A DNA stretch of 64,000 nucleotides, taken from contig LR990053.1 of the NCBI GenBank assembly GCA_905147135.1, positions 14,210,501-14,274,500 of the forward strand. The letters are read 5' to 3'. This stretch comes from Blastobasis lacticolella (lineage: Eukaryota > Arthropoda > Insecta > Lepidoptera > Blastobasidae). Numbering within the stretch: the first letter of the stretch is position 1; every line of letters starts with the position of its first letter. Made by a program: the position numbers and the translations under genes. This document shows positions 12,801 through 20,730 of this stretch, in pieces. The notes under the pieces were generated by a model. The model was not told the DNA's origin. It saw only the letters and a list, made by a program, of their open reading frames with translations, and ran no database searches.

Positions 12801-15800
12801 CCGATGGGCAGTAAAGTCCTGGAGTGGCGACCGCGTACCGGAAGACGCAGCTTCCACAGGATGGACCGACGACCTGGTAAAGATCGCAGGTACCAGCTGG
12901 ATGCGGAAAGCACACCGGCTTTTGGGGAGATCTCTGGAGGAGGCCTATGCCGAAGGCTTTCGGCTGATAATACTACGATGAAATTGCACTGTGTGTTCTC
13001 TCGGGGAGGCCTATGCCCAGCAGTGGGCGGGGCTGATGTGATGATAGATGAAATTGCACTGTATTGCGTCGTCTCAAGAGTCACTATTTGCGTAATTCTA
13101 TTTGTGTTCTTCTTTAGTTACGTAAGTCTATTGCTATTTTCTGTGGCATTGCTAATGCCCCTGGTTTCCTCCCGTAGTGGATTGGCGGGTACGCCCTCTG
13201 GTGGCGGTAATGAAGCTGTGGGCGCGCGCGCACAACATCAATGATGCGCGGCAGCGGACGCTCAGCTCGTACGCGCTCACGCTTATGGTCATACACTTCT
13301 TGCAGTGTGAGTATCTACAGAACCACATACACACACACTAGCACCTGTAACACAAGCGTGTGCGCGACGTAGATCTTGCTATCTGTTCATGTTAGTATTG
13401 AGAGAAGGAAGTAAAGGCTCTTCGCGGCTCTATCTCTGTCGCGACTCGCGGGCACACTTGTGCTGGCCGTGCAGCACAGATAACTGCTGGATGCTGCAAA
13501 ACTGTAAAATGAATAAATAAATGAACAACCAGAAGGTCATCGTCACTATCTTCACTTGTTTGGATGGGTTTCGCTCACATTTGGCTCTGATAACCAAAAA
13601 AGGAAGATACGTTCTTATACACTCTTCAAGAATGTAACGTTTATTTTACCAACGGTAACATCAAACACATTAATTTGTCACAATTTTGAAAAGATGTATG
13701 AGTTGCTATACTGTTGGGGGGAGGCATTCTTTACACTGCCTACACCGACGAATATCGCGGGCGTTTTGTAATTTTACGTCCGTGAGACCGTCGCTCGTCG
13801 TAATGCAAGACCGAGCAGAAGCAATTATTGCGATGCGGAATTTATTCAGTGCTAAAGGCGACCCTCCGCCAAGAACATTGGTCTGTAATGGTATTACGTT
13901 CAAATAATTTTTGAGAAATACGCTGGAGAGAACGCTACATCTTCACTAATTTGACGCCTATAATGTATAACCAACTACGTCAGTTACCGGGTGTATGTAC
14001 TGCTCTAAATGGAATAAAATAATAATATCACGCCTAAACCGCGGAACAGATTTAAATATCATTTCGAATGGAGACAGATGGAAACGTGGAGAAGAACATA
14101 TACTACTTTATAAGCAGTGGCGTTACTGTCATACAAGCCCAAAAGCCGGGCTTGCCTTATAAAAATAATTATCGATCAAAAATCAAAGGTAATGCGAGCG
14201 CGAACTATTTTAACTATTTAAAGTTACTTTTCAAACTACGTGCACACCGCCGCGCGCCGCGCCGAAAAGCAGCGCCATCGTGCGCCTAGGTTACGAAACA
14301 CGATCCGAACGCACACGCAAGTTGAGACTGAGTTGAATTGAGACACGGCCAGTCATCTCGCTCGCACGCGCTGGCTTGTAAGCGGGCTTCGATTCCGGCC
14401 GATATGTCTCTTTCTTACATATGAAAACTGTCCTATAATGAGATATAACTATACGTTTGTTTATATAGTAAATTGTACGAGACTTTAAGCCCTGCATGCG
14501 TATGAAGTTGTACACGGATGCAACTTCGCGCATGCGCAGTAGATACGTTTGTTGAATGCTGGAATTCGTACCAACTTCACTGTTGTTTTGAGCGGATAAG
14601 TAATTAGTTTTTTGTGGTGTTTGTGTTGTGTTTTGTAGTAAAAGTGTTTTAATTGGATTAATCAACAATAGAGGAAATAAAGCCCCTTGTGATGATTTAA
14701 AATGTGCACAAGTTTTGATTTGCATGGAAAAGGTAAAGTTTTTAAACAACGCTCAGAAAATAACAAATTATTTCCTCGCCAAAACCTACGCCCGATTTAC
14801 GTACCTATTTCTCAGATTATTAAATTGCTTATAAGACAATTTCATAGATCGGTGTACCAAATCCCTTTTATTGTTGGTTATTCTCTCTCACAAGTTATAT
14901 TGCTGGAATAAAACTGAAGAGTGATAAGTGAGGATTATTCAGTAATGTAGCAAAAAGATGGATTTATTTTTAATAACCGTAAAAACAACAAAAACTTCAT
15001 TTCTCGGCTTGCCTTACTCTGAAACCCTAGGCACGCCACTGTTTATAAGTAACCGAATTTTACAAAAGACAGATAGATGATAACGTGGGGAAGAACATAG
15101 ACTACATTTTAAGTAACCGAATTTTACAAAAGATAGATGGAAACATGCGGAAAAACATAGACTACTTTATAAGTAAACTTATTTTACAAAAGATAGATGG
15201 TAACGTAGGGAAGAACATAGACTACTTTATAAGTAACCTAATTTTACAAAAGATAGATGGTAACGTGGGGAATAACATAGACTACTTTATAAGTAACCGA
15301 ATTTTACGAAAGACAGATAGATGGTAACGCGGGGAAGAACATAGATTACTTTTTAAGAATCCGAATTTTACGAAAGACAGATGGTAACGTGGGGAAAAAC
15401 ATAGACTACTTTATAAGTAACCTAATTTTACGAAAGACATGGTATCGTGGGGAAGAACATGGACTACTTTTTAAGTAACCGATTTTTACGAAAGACAGAT
15501 AGTTAGTAACGTGGGGAAGAACATAGACTACTTTTTAAGAATCTGAATTTTACGAAAGACAGATGGTAGCGTGGGGAAGAACATAGACTACTTTTTAAAA
15601 ATCCGAATTTTATCTATCTGTAGCAGAACCGAGGTCTCTGTAGCAGAACTGAGGTCACCGACGTTGGCTTTAGAGTTTCAAAAATGAAGTGGTAATGGTC
15701 AGGTCACGTAGCTAGTCGCTGGGGCGAAAAAGTAGAATGGCGACCAGGTAACGGCAATCGCAGGTGGGACGCCCACGAGATGGATGGACGACGAGGTACG

Positions 15801-18788
15801 AGGTCGTAATGGGCTCAGGAAGCCGATGGATGCAGGAGGCACAGAATCGATCGGTGTGGCAGGCGTGGGGTCCCCCCCACTGCTATACTGTTGGGGGGAG
15901 GCATTCTTTACACTGCCTACACCGACGAATATCGCGGGCGTTTTGTAATTTTACGTCCGTGAGACCGTCGCTCGTCGTAATGCAAGACCGAGCAGAAGCA
16001 AAAGCAGAGCAGAACAAGGCTTATGTTCAGCAGTATATGGAGTAGGAGTAATCTGGGAAATAATATCTCCGACTTTTTCGCGGTTGATAAGTCTTGTTTT
16101 TGCTAGTAACTAATAAGCGTATGGTGGTTGCTAGGCGGTGCGGTGCCGGCGGTGCTGCCGCGCGCCAGCCAGGCGGCCGAGTGGGCGGGCCGCCGCGCCG
16201 CCAACCGGCAGACCCTCGGGGAGCTGTTCACCACGCTGCTCAGGTAACGCCGGGGCCTAGGCCGCGCTGCCAGGCGGCCGAGTGGGCGGGCCGCCGCGCC
16301 GCCAACCGGCAGACCCTCGGGGAGCTGTTCACCACGCTGCTCAGGTAACGCCGGGGCCTAGGCCGCGCTGCCAGGCGGCCGAGTGGGCGGGCCGCCGCGC
16401 CGCCAACCGGCAGACCCTCGGGGAGCTGTTCACCACGCTGCTCAGGTAACGCCGGGGCCTAGGCCGCGCTGCCAGGCGGCCGAGTGGGCGGGCCGCCGCG
16501 CCGCCAACCGGCAGACCCTCGGGGAGCTGTTCACCACGCTGCTCAGGTAACGCCGGGGCCTAGGCCGCGCTGCCAGGCGGCCGAGTGGGCGGGCCGCCGC
16601 GCCGCCAACCGGCAGACCCTCGGGGAGCTGTTCACCACGCTGCTCAGGTAACGCCGGGGCCTAGGCCGCGCTGCCAGGCGGCCGAGTGGGCGGGCCGCCG
16701 CGCCGCCAACCGGCAGACCCTCGGGGAGCTGTTCACCACGCTGCTCAGGTAACGCCGGGGCCTAGGCCGCGCTGCCAGGCGGCCGAGTGGGCGGGCCGCC
16801 GCGCCGCCAACCGGCAGACCCTCGGGGAGCTGTTCACCACGCTGCTCAGGTAACGCCGGGGCCTAGGCCGCGCTGCCAGGCGGCCGAGTGGGCGGGCCGC
16901 CGCGCCGCCAACCGGCAGACCCTCGGGGAGCTGTTCACCACGCTGCTCAGGTAACGCCGGGGCCTAGGCCGCGCTGCCAGGCGGCCGAGTGGGCGGGCCG
17001 CCGCGCCGCCAACCGGCAGACCCTCGGGGAGCTGTTCACCACGCTGCTCAGGTAACGCCGGGGCCTAGGCCGCGCTGCCAGGCGGCCGAGTGGGCGGGCC
17101 GCCGCGCCGCCAACCGGCATACTGGGGGGCAGTATTTAATTTAAAAGTAATAAGGGTGAATGGTTATACCAGGAGGTAGGATTCTGTCAACCCTGAGGAG
17201 TTCGCCCACAGCCTCGTCTATTTCTGCCGCCAAGCAACAATGCTTACGCTGTTTTGTTTCGGTTTGAAGGATACGGTAGCCAGCGAAATTGCAGGCATGA
17301 GGCATTTCATCTTAGTCCGCACAGTGACAACGTACCAGCGGCTCTGACTTTTTGTTACTTGCAACCTAATTGTAAGAATCGTAATATGGGCAGTTATCAC
17401 TTACTATTAGGTGGGCTGTCTGCTCGCTTGTTACTGAGTAGCAAAAAAAAAAATCTGAATTTTGACACTCAAGTATAACCCGCGTCATGAAAGAAGAGCC
17501 TTGTCAAATGGCAGTGGAGGGGATTTCGCGCAGGTAATCGTATGTAGTGCAAGTCGAACCACATTGCCCGCCAAGTCTCTTCTTATTTGACACTAGTTGT
17601 ACGCCCGAGGACAAGCTAAATGAGCCGTTTTCAACTATAACTTCGCGTGGGTTATGCTAATACACACGGCACCTCCCCTTGTCAGGTACTACGCGGTGTT
17701 CCCGTTCGAGCGGCTGGCGGTGTCGGTGCGCGCGGCGGCGCGGCTGCCCGTGGCGGAGTGCCGCGCCGCGCGCGCCTCCAAGAACGACCCGCACCAGTGG
17801 AAGCTGCTCTGCGTCGAGGGTGAGTGCGCACACAGTCCTACAGCATCCCCCTACCCCTGCCCCACCACCACTACCACCAACAGCCCCACCACCACCACCA
17901 ACAGCCCCACTACCACCAACACGCCCACTCCCTCCCCGACCACCACGACCCGCACCAGAGGAAGCTGCTTTGCGTCGAGAGAACACCACCACACCCGGAG
18001 CCCCTCCTCCACCGCCTACCCCTCCCCCACCACCACCAACACCAACACTCCCACTCCCACTCCCAACCTCTCGTTCGACAGAGATGTGAATAAGTATAAC
18101 AGACCTTTTTATTTCTTCATTATACATATTCATCTTGGCGTTAATGTCCCGGTTGTGATTTGGCCGATCAGTGGAATGGAGCGACTGCCTTTGACCTCCG
18201 TGTCTGACCTTGCTACCAGGGGAACCTGTCCTGATTGTATCATGGTTACACATTTAGTCGCAGGTGTCGCCCAAATGGAATGTGCAGGTTTCCTTTTAAA
18301 AACATCGGTTAGTATTGAACTAATGTCCATAACTCAGAAAAGAGTCATTGGTATATGGCTACAGTGGGATTTGAACCCGGCATCTCTCGCTTGCAAGTCG
18401 AATATCCTTACCACTACTCGGCCACCGACGCTCGGCGTCGCAGTGATTTTAACAATGCATGCTGTATATTATTCGATTAGTTAAGCATATTACCATTAGT
18501 ATAATAATGGTAATATGCTTAACTAATGGAATAATAAAATCAGCTGTTTCTTTCTTAAATTGTTCAATAACTAATTTTACCATTAATTTTGTTAAATAAC
18601 ACACAAAAATACTCACGGCCCCCCCACCCCTTCCAGAGCCGTTCGACCTAACGAACACGGCGCGCTCGGTATACGACCCGGAGACGTTCGAGCGCGTGGT
18701 CGCAGCTTTCCGCAGCAGCGCGGCGCGGCTGGGCGCCGGGCGGCGGCTCGCGGACGCCTGGCCGCAGCCGCCGCCCACCGACCGATGA
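3803..18788 (+). CDS. Gld2: GLD-2 type cytoplasmic poly(A) RNA polymerase (nine exons)
   Basis: Non-canonical poly(A) polymerase that lengthens short poly(A) tails of cytoplasmic mRNAs. Exons: 3803-4124, 8967-9131, 10307-10425, 11497-11674, 12220-12351, 13178-13306, 16135-16243, 17686-17819 and 18637-18788. All introns are GT-AG, phases are compatible and the sum is 1440 nt (479 aa), close to vertebrate GLD2 length. An alternative exon 1 donor after 4115 keeps frame and removes three codons. Residues 1-110 are a low-complexity Gly/Pro/Ser N-terminus. The nucleotidyltransferase core has VGSTMSGFGLDSSDMDLCL with Asp226 and Asp228, and the third acidic residue is Asp285 in QVDLNCNN. The central domain has TLSSYALTLMVIHFLQ, and the PAP-associated end has EPFDLTNTARSVYDPE. 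The start is the first ATG in frame; an upstream GTG is not credible. There is no RNA-recognition motif, as usual for GLD2, which relies on partner RNA-binding proteins. Exon 7 is followed by a tandem array of its own tail. Confidence 0.93.
4655..4725 (+). repeat. SINE 3'-region fragment
   Basis: The words TATGGGCTACTGTTACAGC and TACCATCAGTTGGGCTGTCTGC are a diverged copy of the Lepidoptera SINE tail seen at 8090-8168, 17390-17460, 62925-62990 and elsewhere in this window. Confidence 0.5.
5280..5324. repeat. perfect 20-bp inverted repeat with 5-nt loop
   Basis: The arm GTCTTGAAACAGATGTTACA (5280-5299) is followed by AATTG and its exact reverse complement (5305-5324). It lies in Gld2 intron 1 in AT-rich sequence. 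It may be a snapback scar or a MITE remnant. Confidence 0.9.
5385..5475. repeat. LINE/SINE 3'-end fragment
   Basis: The text ATCAGCCCATAACCATCCATTGCTGGACTTGAG-like (5388-5420) resembles the common lepidopteran LINE end, in which CATCAGCC and CTGCTGGGCATAGGCCTCC occur. It is short and diverged. Confidence 0.4.
7135..7400 (-). mobile_element. RTE-type LINE fragment, C-terminal coding end
   Basis: On the minus strand the frame reads LGHVERMGEDRAIRRAYVG, then GRPRYHWIDEVLKDLR. This is the hallmark C-terminus of endonuclease/reverse-transcriptase LINEs of the RTE group (the 'GHV.RM' and 'GRP..RW.D' words). A stop appears soon after, and there is no polymerase core, so it is a dead 3' piece inside Gld2 intron 1. 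Confidence 0.75.
7955..8168 (+). mobile_element. SINE-like retroposon with poly(A) tail
   Basis: This copy ends in about 14 adenines (8154-8168), preceded by the conserved words GGTGACCGCTTTCCATCAGG and TGGCCCGCTTGCCTGTTTGCC. The upstream part, which includes GGGGAACCGCGGCTTTGGCAG, is repeated in reverse at 46600-46775. It is the longest forward copy of this family in the window. Confidence 0.7.
9207..9655. mobile_element. MITE with ~40-bp inverted ends, split by a LINE insertion
   Basis: The left end (GGGCTATTGTCTAACTCAG, continuing to GAATTTGACAT) and the right end (ATGTCAAATTCAGTTGTC, continuing to GAGATAGCTAATAGCCC) are inverted copies of each other. An uninterrupted copy of the same family lies at 29607-29778. 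Here the element is interrupted by the LINE piece at 9271-9573. Confidence 0.75.
9271..9573 (-). mobile_element. LINE 3' end inserted with a 12-bp target duplication
   Basis: The insert is flanked by CCACTGGCTATT on both sides (9259-9270 and 9574-9585). On the minus strand it encodes pieces of the LINE C-terminus (VTDIALRIARLKWQLAGHI, then EWRPRTGRRSVGRPPTR) and ends in a (GATGAT)n-type tail. It is truncated at its 5' end and frame-broken. Confidence 0.85.
9657..9803. mobile_element. small MITE with 21-bp inverted ends
   Basis: GCACAGTTAGCATGAGTGTGC at the left and the near-complement GCACACTTGTACTAACCGTGC at the right (about 16 of 21 positions pairing) bracket about 147 bp. A fragment of the same family sits near 13445-13475 (GGCACACTTGTGCTGGCCGTG). 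Confidence 0.65.
10165..10222 (+). repeat. LINE/SINE tail fragment
   Basis: CAGGCTCAAATCCAGCAGTG followed by GACTGTTGATGATGG resembles the 3' end of the lepidopteran LINE family also seen at 12788-13050. It lies just upstream of Gld2 exon 3. Confidence 0.45.
10818..10964. mobile_element. fold-back MITE
   Basis: GGTGCGAGCAATCGAACCGC at the left pairs with the reverse complement of the right end (GGTGAGAGCGATCGAGTTGC). The centre contains GCTATGCCATTTTCTGCC. A related segment with GGCATAGCGAAAC and GCTATGCCAATGGG lies at 54262-54375. Confidence 0.6.
11206..11373. mobile_element. small MITE with ~22-bp inverted ends
   Basis: The left end TAGGAGGCAGCTAGACAGTTG and the reverse complement of the right end TAAGGAGGCTGCTAGACAGT are near-identical. 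The element is about 168 bp and lies in Gld2 intron 3, roughly 120 bp upstream of exon 4. Confidence 0.65.
11714..11836. mobile_element. short fold-back MITE
   Basis: GCTTGCACCGAATTCTTAAA at the left mirrors AATTTGGTGCAAACCGCC at the right. A second copy lies at 53112-53230 with the same internal words (TTTGTTTAAGTATTAGCTTA). This copy starts only 40 bp after the exon 4 donor of Gld2. Confidence 0.7.
12021..12185. mobile_element. partial MITE of the CCTAATGCGCTTATTACA family
   Basis: This shares TTATGCGCTGATTACA, GAGCAAAT, AGGTCCACTTTTGTATC and TTTGAAAAGCGGAGCGACAC with the copies at 27148 and 63433. The right half is missing. It lies just upstream of the exon 5 acceptor. Confidence 0.65.
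12788..13050 (+). mobile_element. LINE 3' end, plus orientation
   Basis: The coding remnant (KVLEWRPRTGRRS, then WTDDLVKI and GRSLEEAYAE across shifted frames) is followed by the non-coding end GAGGCCTATGCCCAGCAGTG. It is the same family as 9271-9573, 34590-34770, 56545-56600 and 58940-59130. Several frameshifts show it is dead. Confidence 0.75.
13704..13823 (+). repeat. 120-bp direct repeat, copy 1
   Basis: This copy is identical over 120 bp to 15881-16000, 2.18 kb downstream in the same orientation, and both lie inside Gld2 intron 6. It can be read as peptide on either strand, but I recognise no domain. The ends TGCT and AGCA are only weakly inverted. Confidence 0.9.
14072..15615. repeat. 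~60-bp tandem satellite, about ten copies, split by a hAT MITE
   Basis: Units of 58-64 bp share ACGTGGGGAAGAACATAGAC, then ACTTTATAAGTAACC and AATTTTAC(A/G)AAAGA. Nine units run from 15067 to 15615. One separated partial unit lies at 14072-14114, left of the inserted element. Length variation comes from an optional extra GATA (AGATAGATGG or AGATGG). Confidence 0.85.
14115..15041. mobile_element. non-autonomous hAT element (927 bp) with 8-bp target duplication
   Basis: The ends CAGTGGCGT and ACGCCACTG are exact inverted copies. They are flanked by the 8-bp duplication TTTATAAG (14107-14114 and 15042-15049). An 8-bp duplication and CAGTGGCG ends are typical of the hAT superfamily. No transposase motif is readable inside; the 152-codon minus frame at 14291-14749 looks non-coding. 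Confidence 0.85.
15690..16045 (+). mobile_element. LINE 3' coding end, interrupted by the 120-bp repeat
   Basis: The frame reads GSRWMQEAQNRSVWQAWG and then, after an intervening block, NKAYVQQYME and stop. In intact relatives the words QAWG and EAYVQQ are adjacent, so the block that includes 15881-16000 appears inserted into this LINE C-terminus. Confidence 0.75.
15881..16000 (+). repeat. 120-bp direct repeat, copy 2
   Basis: Identical to 13704-13823. Its position inside a LINE coding end suggests that this is the newer copy. Confidence 0.9.
16170..17119 (+). repeat. 101-bp tandem array made of the Gld2 exon 7 tail plus donor
   Basis: Unit starts are at 16170, 16271, 16372, 16473, 16574, 16675, 16776, 16877, 16978 and 17079. 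That is nine full units and one 41-bp partial. Each full unit holds the last ~74 nt of exon 7 (ending CTGCTCAG) and the first ~27-30 nt of the intron (GTAACGCCGGGGCCTAGG and following). The units look identical by eye. Each carries a GT donor and a CTGCCAG acceptor-like word 30 nt later. The unit is not a multiple of 3, and in the true frame the TAA directly after each donor is a stop. Only use of the first donor (or an equivalent product) yields normal protein. Confidence 0.95.
17390..17460 (+). repeat. SINE tail with A-run
   Basis: ATGGGCAGTTATCACTTACT, TTAGGTGGGCTGTCTGCTCG and an A-run (17444-17453) form a copy of the window's common SINE 3' end. Confidence 0.65.
17828..18080 (+). repeat. 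CCACCA-rich tract with a decayed copy of the Gld2 exon 8 tail
   Basis: Two imperfect CCACCA/CCAACA runs (about 17862-17946 and 18002-18065) surround 17947-17980. That block matches the last 34 nt of exon 8 (17786-17819) with about three changes. One change removes the final G and the donor, so the copy is non-functional. The spacing is 161 bp. Confidence 0.8.
18150..18440 (-). mobile_element. tRNA-derived SINE, minus orientation
   Basis: On the minus strand, 18437-18364 holds a pol III box A (TGGCCGAGTAGTGG) and box B (GGTTCAAATCC) with the spacing of a tRNA. It is followed by a non-tRNA body (to about 18150) containing CCCCTGGTAGCAAGGTCAG. The attached body and poor stem pairing argue for a SINE rather than a working tRNA gene. 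Confidence 0.7.
18476..18527. repeat. perfect 23-bp inverted repeat with 6-nt loop
   Basis: The left arm starts ATTAGTTAAGCATATTACC (18476-18498). Its exact complement is at 18505-18527, with the loop GTATAA. It lies 109 bp upstream of the last Gld2 exon and could fold in the pre-mRNA. Confidence 0.9.
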
Positions 18789-20730
18789 CCCCCGCGCGCC
18801 CGCCACACGGCTCGGATAGCCTACTATACTCACCTTGTACTTGTACTCGCAGCCGACTAACTCGCGTAGGGGGACCGGGGGCGCTGGGGCGGGGCTCTTT
18901 CTTCGTTGGCCGGGCTTCGGGCCCGCGCAGCGTTCGCTTTGGTTCTCGAATTTCGCGCCCTCTTTGGGTGAACGCTTTTGCGAGTTAGCGCCCTCTGGCT
19001 CTGGTGGATTGTTTCCGTTTGTGTGCGAACTTCGCTCCGCTTTGGGACTCTCTCGGAGCTTGTTGTTTCGTGTGAGGCTCGCGTTGTCGCTAGTGTTGAC
19101 GTACAGATGGTGAAGTGAGCCTCACTGATTCTCAAATATTCGGACAGACCGAAAAGTACATCTCACTTGCAGAGGTAATTGTTAAACCGGGACGTTGACC
19201 GTTCAGACCGGTTGATTATCTCGCTTGTTGTAATGTTTGTAACGTCAACTCGACTATTGATGACTTAGAATCTGCGAATCAAAATTTAATGTAAACCGAT
19301 ACTGTACTATGACATCTAGGTTGTAGTATTAACATTTTCATTCATATCATTTATCTAATTGTATTCCCACTCAAGTTTTTGGTTGAAGATTGAAGGTACG
19401 ATACCCGCGGAATAGATCGGAAGTCCCCTCGGCCACCCAGGTCCCACCTACCCCAGTTAGGCTGCATATAATTCGGGCTGTGATATGCGACTGATTCCCT
19501 ACAATATGCTCTAGGTGTATAGTGTCCGAAGCGCAGTAGCGCAGCCGGCGAGCCCGACCGTGATAGGAATTAATGTAATATAGAACGAATGCCACTATGA
19601 AAAATTATATGTTTTACATTCCATAGTGCCATAATTGTTGTTTGTATAATGGATATTTATTATAGTATTATTGATAGTTGTAGGGCCTGGCGGTTTCCGA
19701 ACGGACTATTCATTCGCGGGCGTGAACGGATCGATGTCTCTCGGATCATGTGCCGGTGGACGGATACTCTGTTTGGAGGTCGGCAGCGCACGGCGCAAGC
19801 GTCCCGTTCCCTTCTTACGTTATTATTGTTTGTAAGTTATTTAAATGTACATAGTAAGAATGAAGAGAGAAAAACAGAATAAATATTGGAATGTTTTAAT
19901 GTCGTAAACAATTATATGTAAATAGTAATTTTGTTACGAGTAAACAGTAAATGACAAAAAAATGTTATAAAGGAATGTAGCGCCGCCGCCGGCCGGCGAG
20001 CGGCGCCCAGTGTGCGGGCGGCACTCGCGCGGAAATCCACTGTGATACTCATATTGTGCGTACCATATTTTATGAAGATGTTGTTGAAACTTATGCTAAT
20101 GCTACCATAAGGTGCTATCGTAGATAAGTTGCCCCATTGTTGTCTTGTTTGTATTCCATGTAGTCGTTAGTTGCAGAGCAGTCTGCGCCATTAAACAGAC
20201 GCTATGGTGCTACCGGGCCGCCTGTGCGGGGACTAGTTGAACCAGCGGACTCGTCGCGTTCTCATAAACAGACCTGTGAAATGTCTAACTTTGTCGCGTG
20301 CAGGTAGCCCCCACATTCGACCACGTTTTATTCCACCAAATTCAAAAATATTCCTCGAATGAAATGTATATTTTATGTTTACAGTTTTTATGCACTGTCC
20401 ACACTAACGCGCGTTTCAGGTTGTTGCAAAGTAATATGAACTTTTACGTTTTAAATTTCCAAGAACAATATACTTTTCGGCATTTAGTCAGAATGAACAA
20501 TAATTTTAAGCGGCCGATGACCAGGGCGCATTGTTAAGTTTTATTGTTTTAATTTGTTGTTAACGATTCGCTGCATGTTGCCCTTAGCCCAAAATGCACT
20601 ATTTCTCTTTTATATTTATGTAGTAATGTAATTAAACGCCTGGCAATTTTATATGCATTATTGTATAAGTTTTATATCGATTTTACATAAGAGGCACTTT
20701 GCCACGCTGAATATAAAAGTACAATAAATA
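18789..20730 (+). other. Gld2: probable Gld2 3' UTR
   Basis: This is unique, moderately GC-rich sequence directly after the stop codon. Candidate poly(A) signals AATAAA are at 19878-19883 and 20723-20728. Two Pumilio-type TGTANATA words (19846-19853 and 19917-19924) bracket the first signal. A GC-rich block lies at 19978-20035. No supported open frame is present; the short ones lack domains. Confidence 0.5.

Noticed and set aside
14291..14749. 152-codon minus-strand frame as a transposase
   Set aside because: It has no hAT motif, lies in AT-rich sequence and overlaps an open frame on the other strand.
16094..16348. An 84-codon frame across two units of the Gld2 array
   Set aside because: It uses another frame in the first unit. 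The true exon 7 frame starts after the acceptor at 16134 and ends at the donor after 16243.
18364..18437. A functional tRNA gene (minus strand)
   Set aside because: Box A and box B are present, but stem pairing is poor and the segment continues into a SINE body.
17654..18484. A 276-codon plus-strand open frame
   Set aside because: It combines Gld2 exon 8 with the CCACCA-rich intron and a reversed SINE. A good GTGAGT donor ends the exon at 17819 and the conserved continuation is at 18637.
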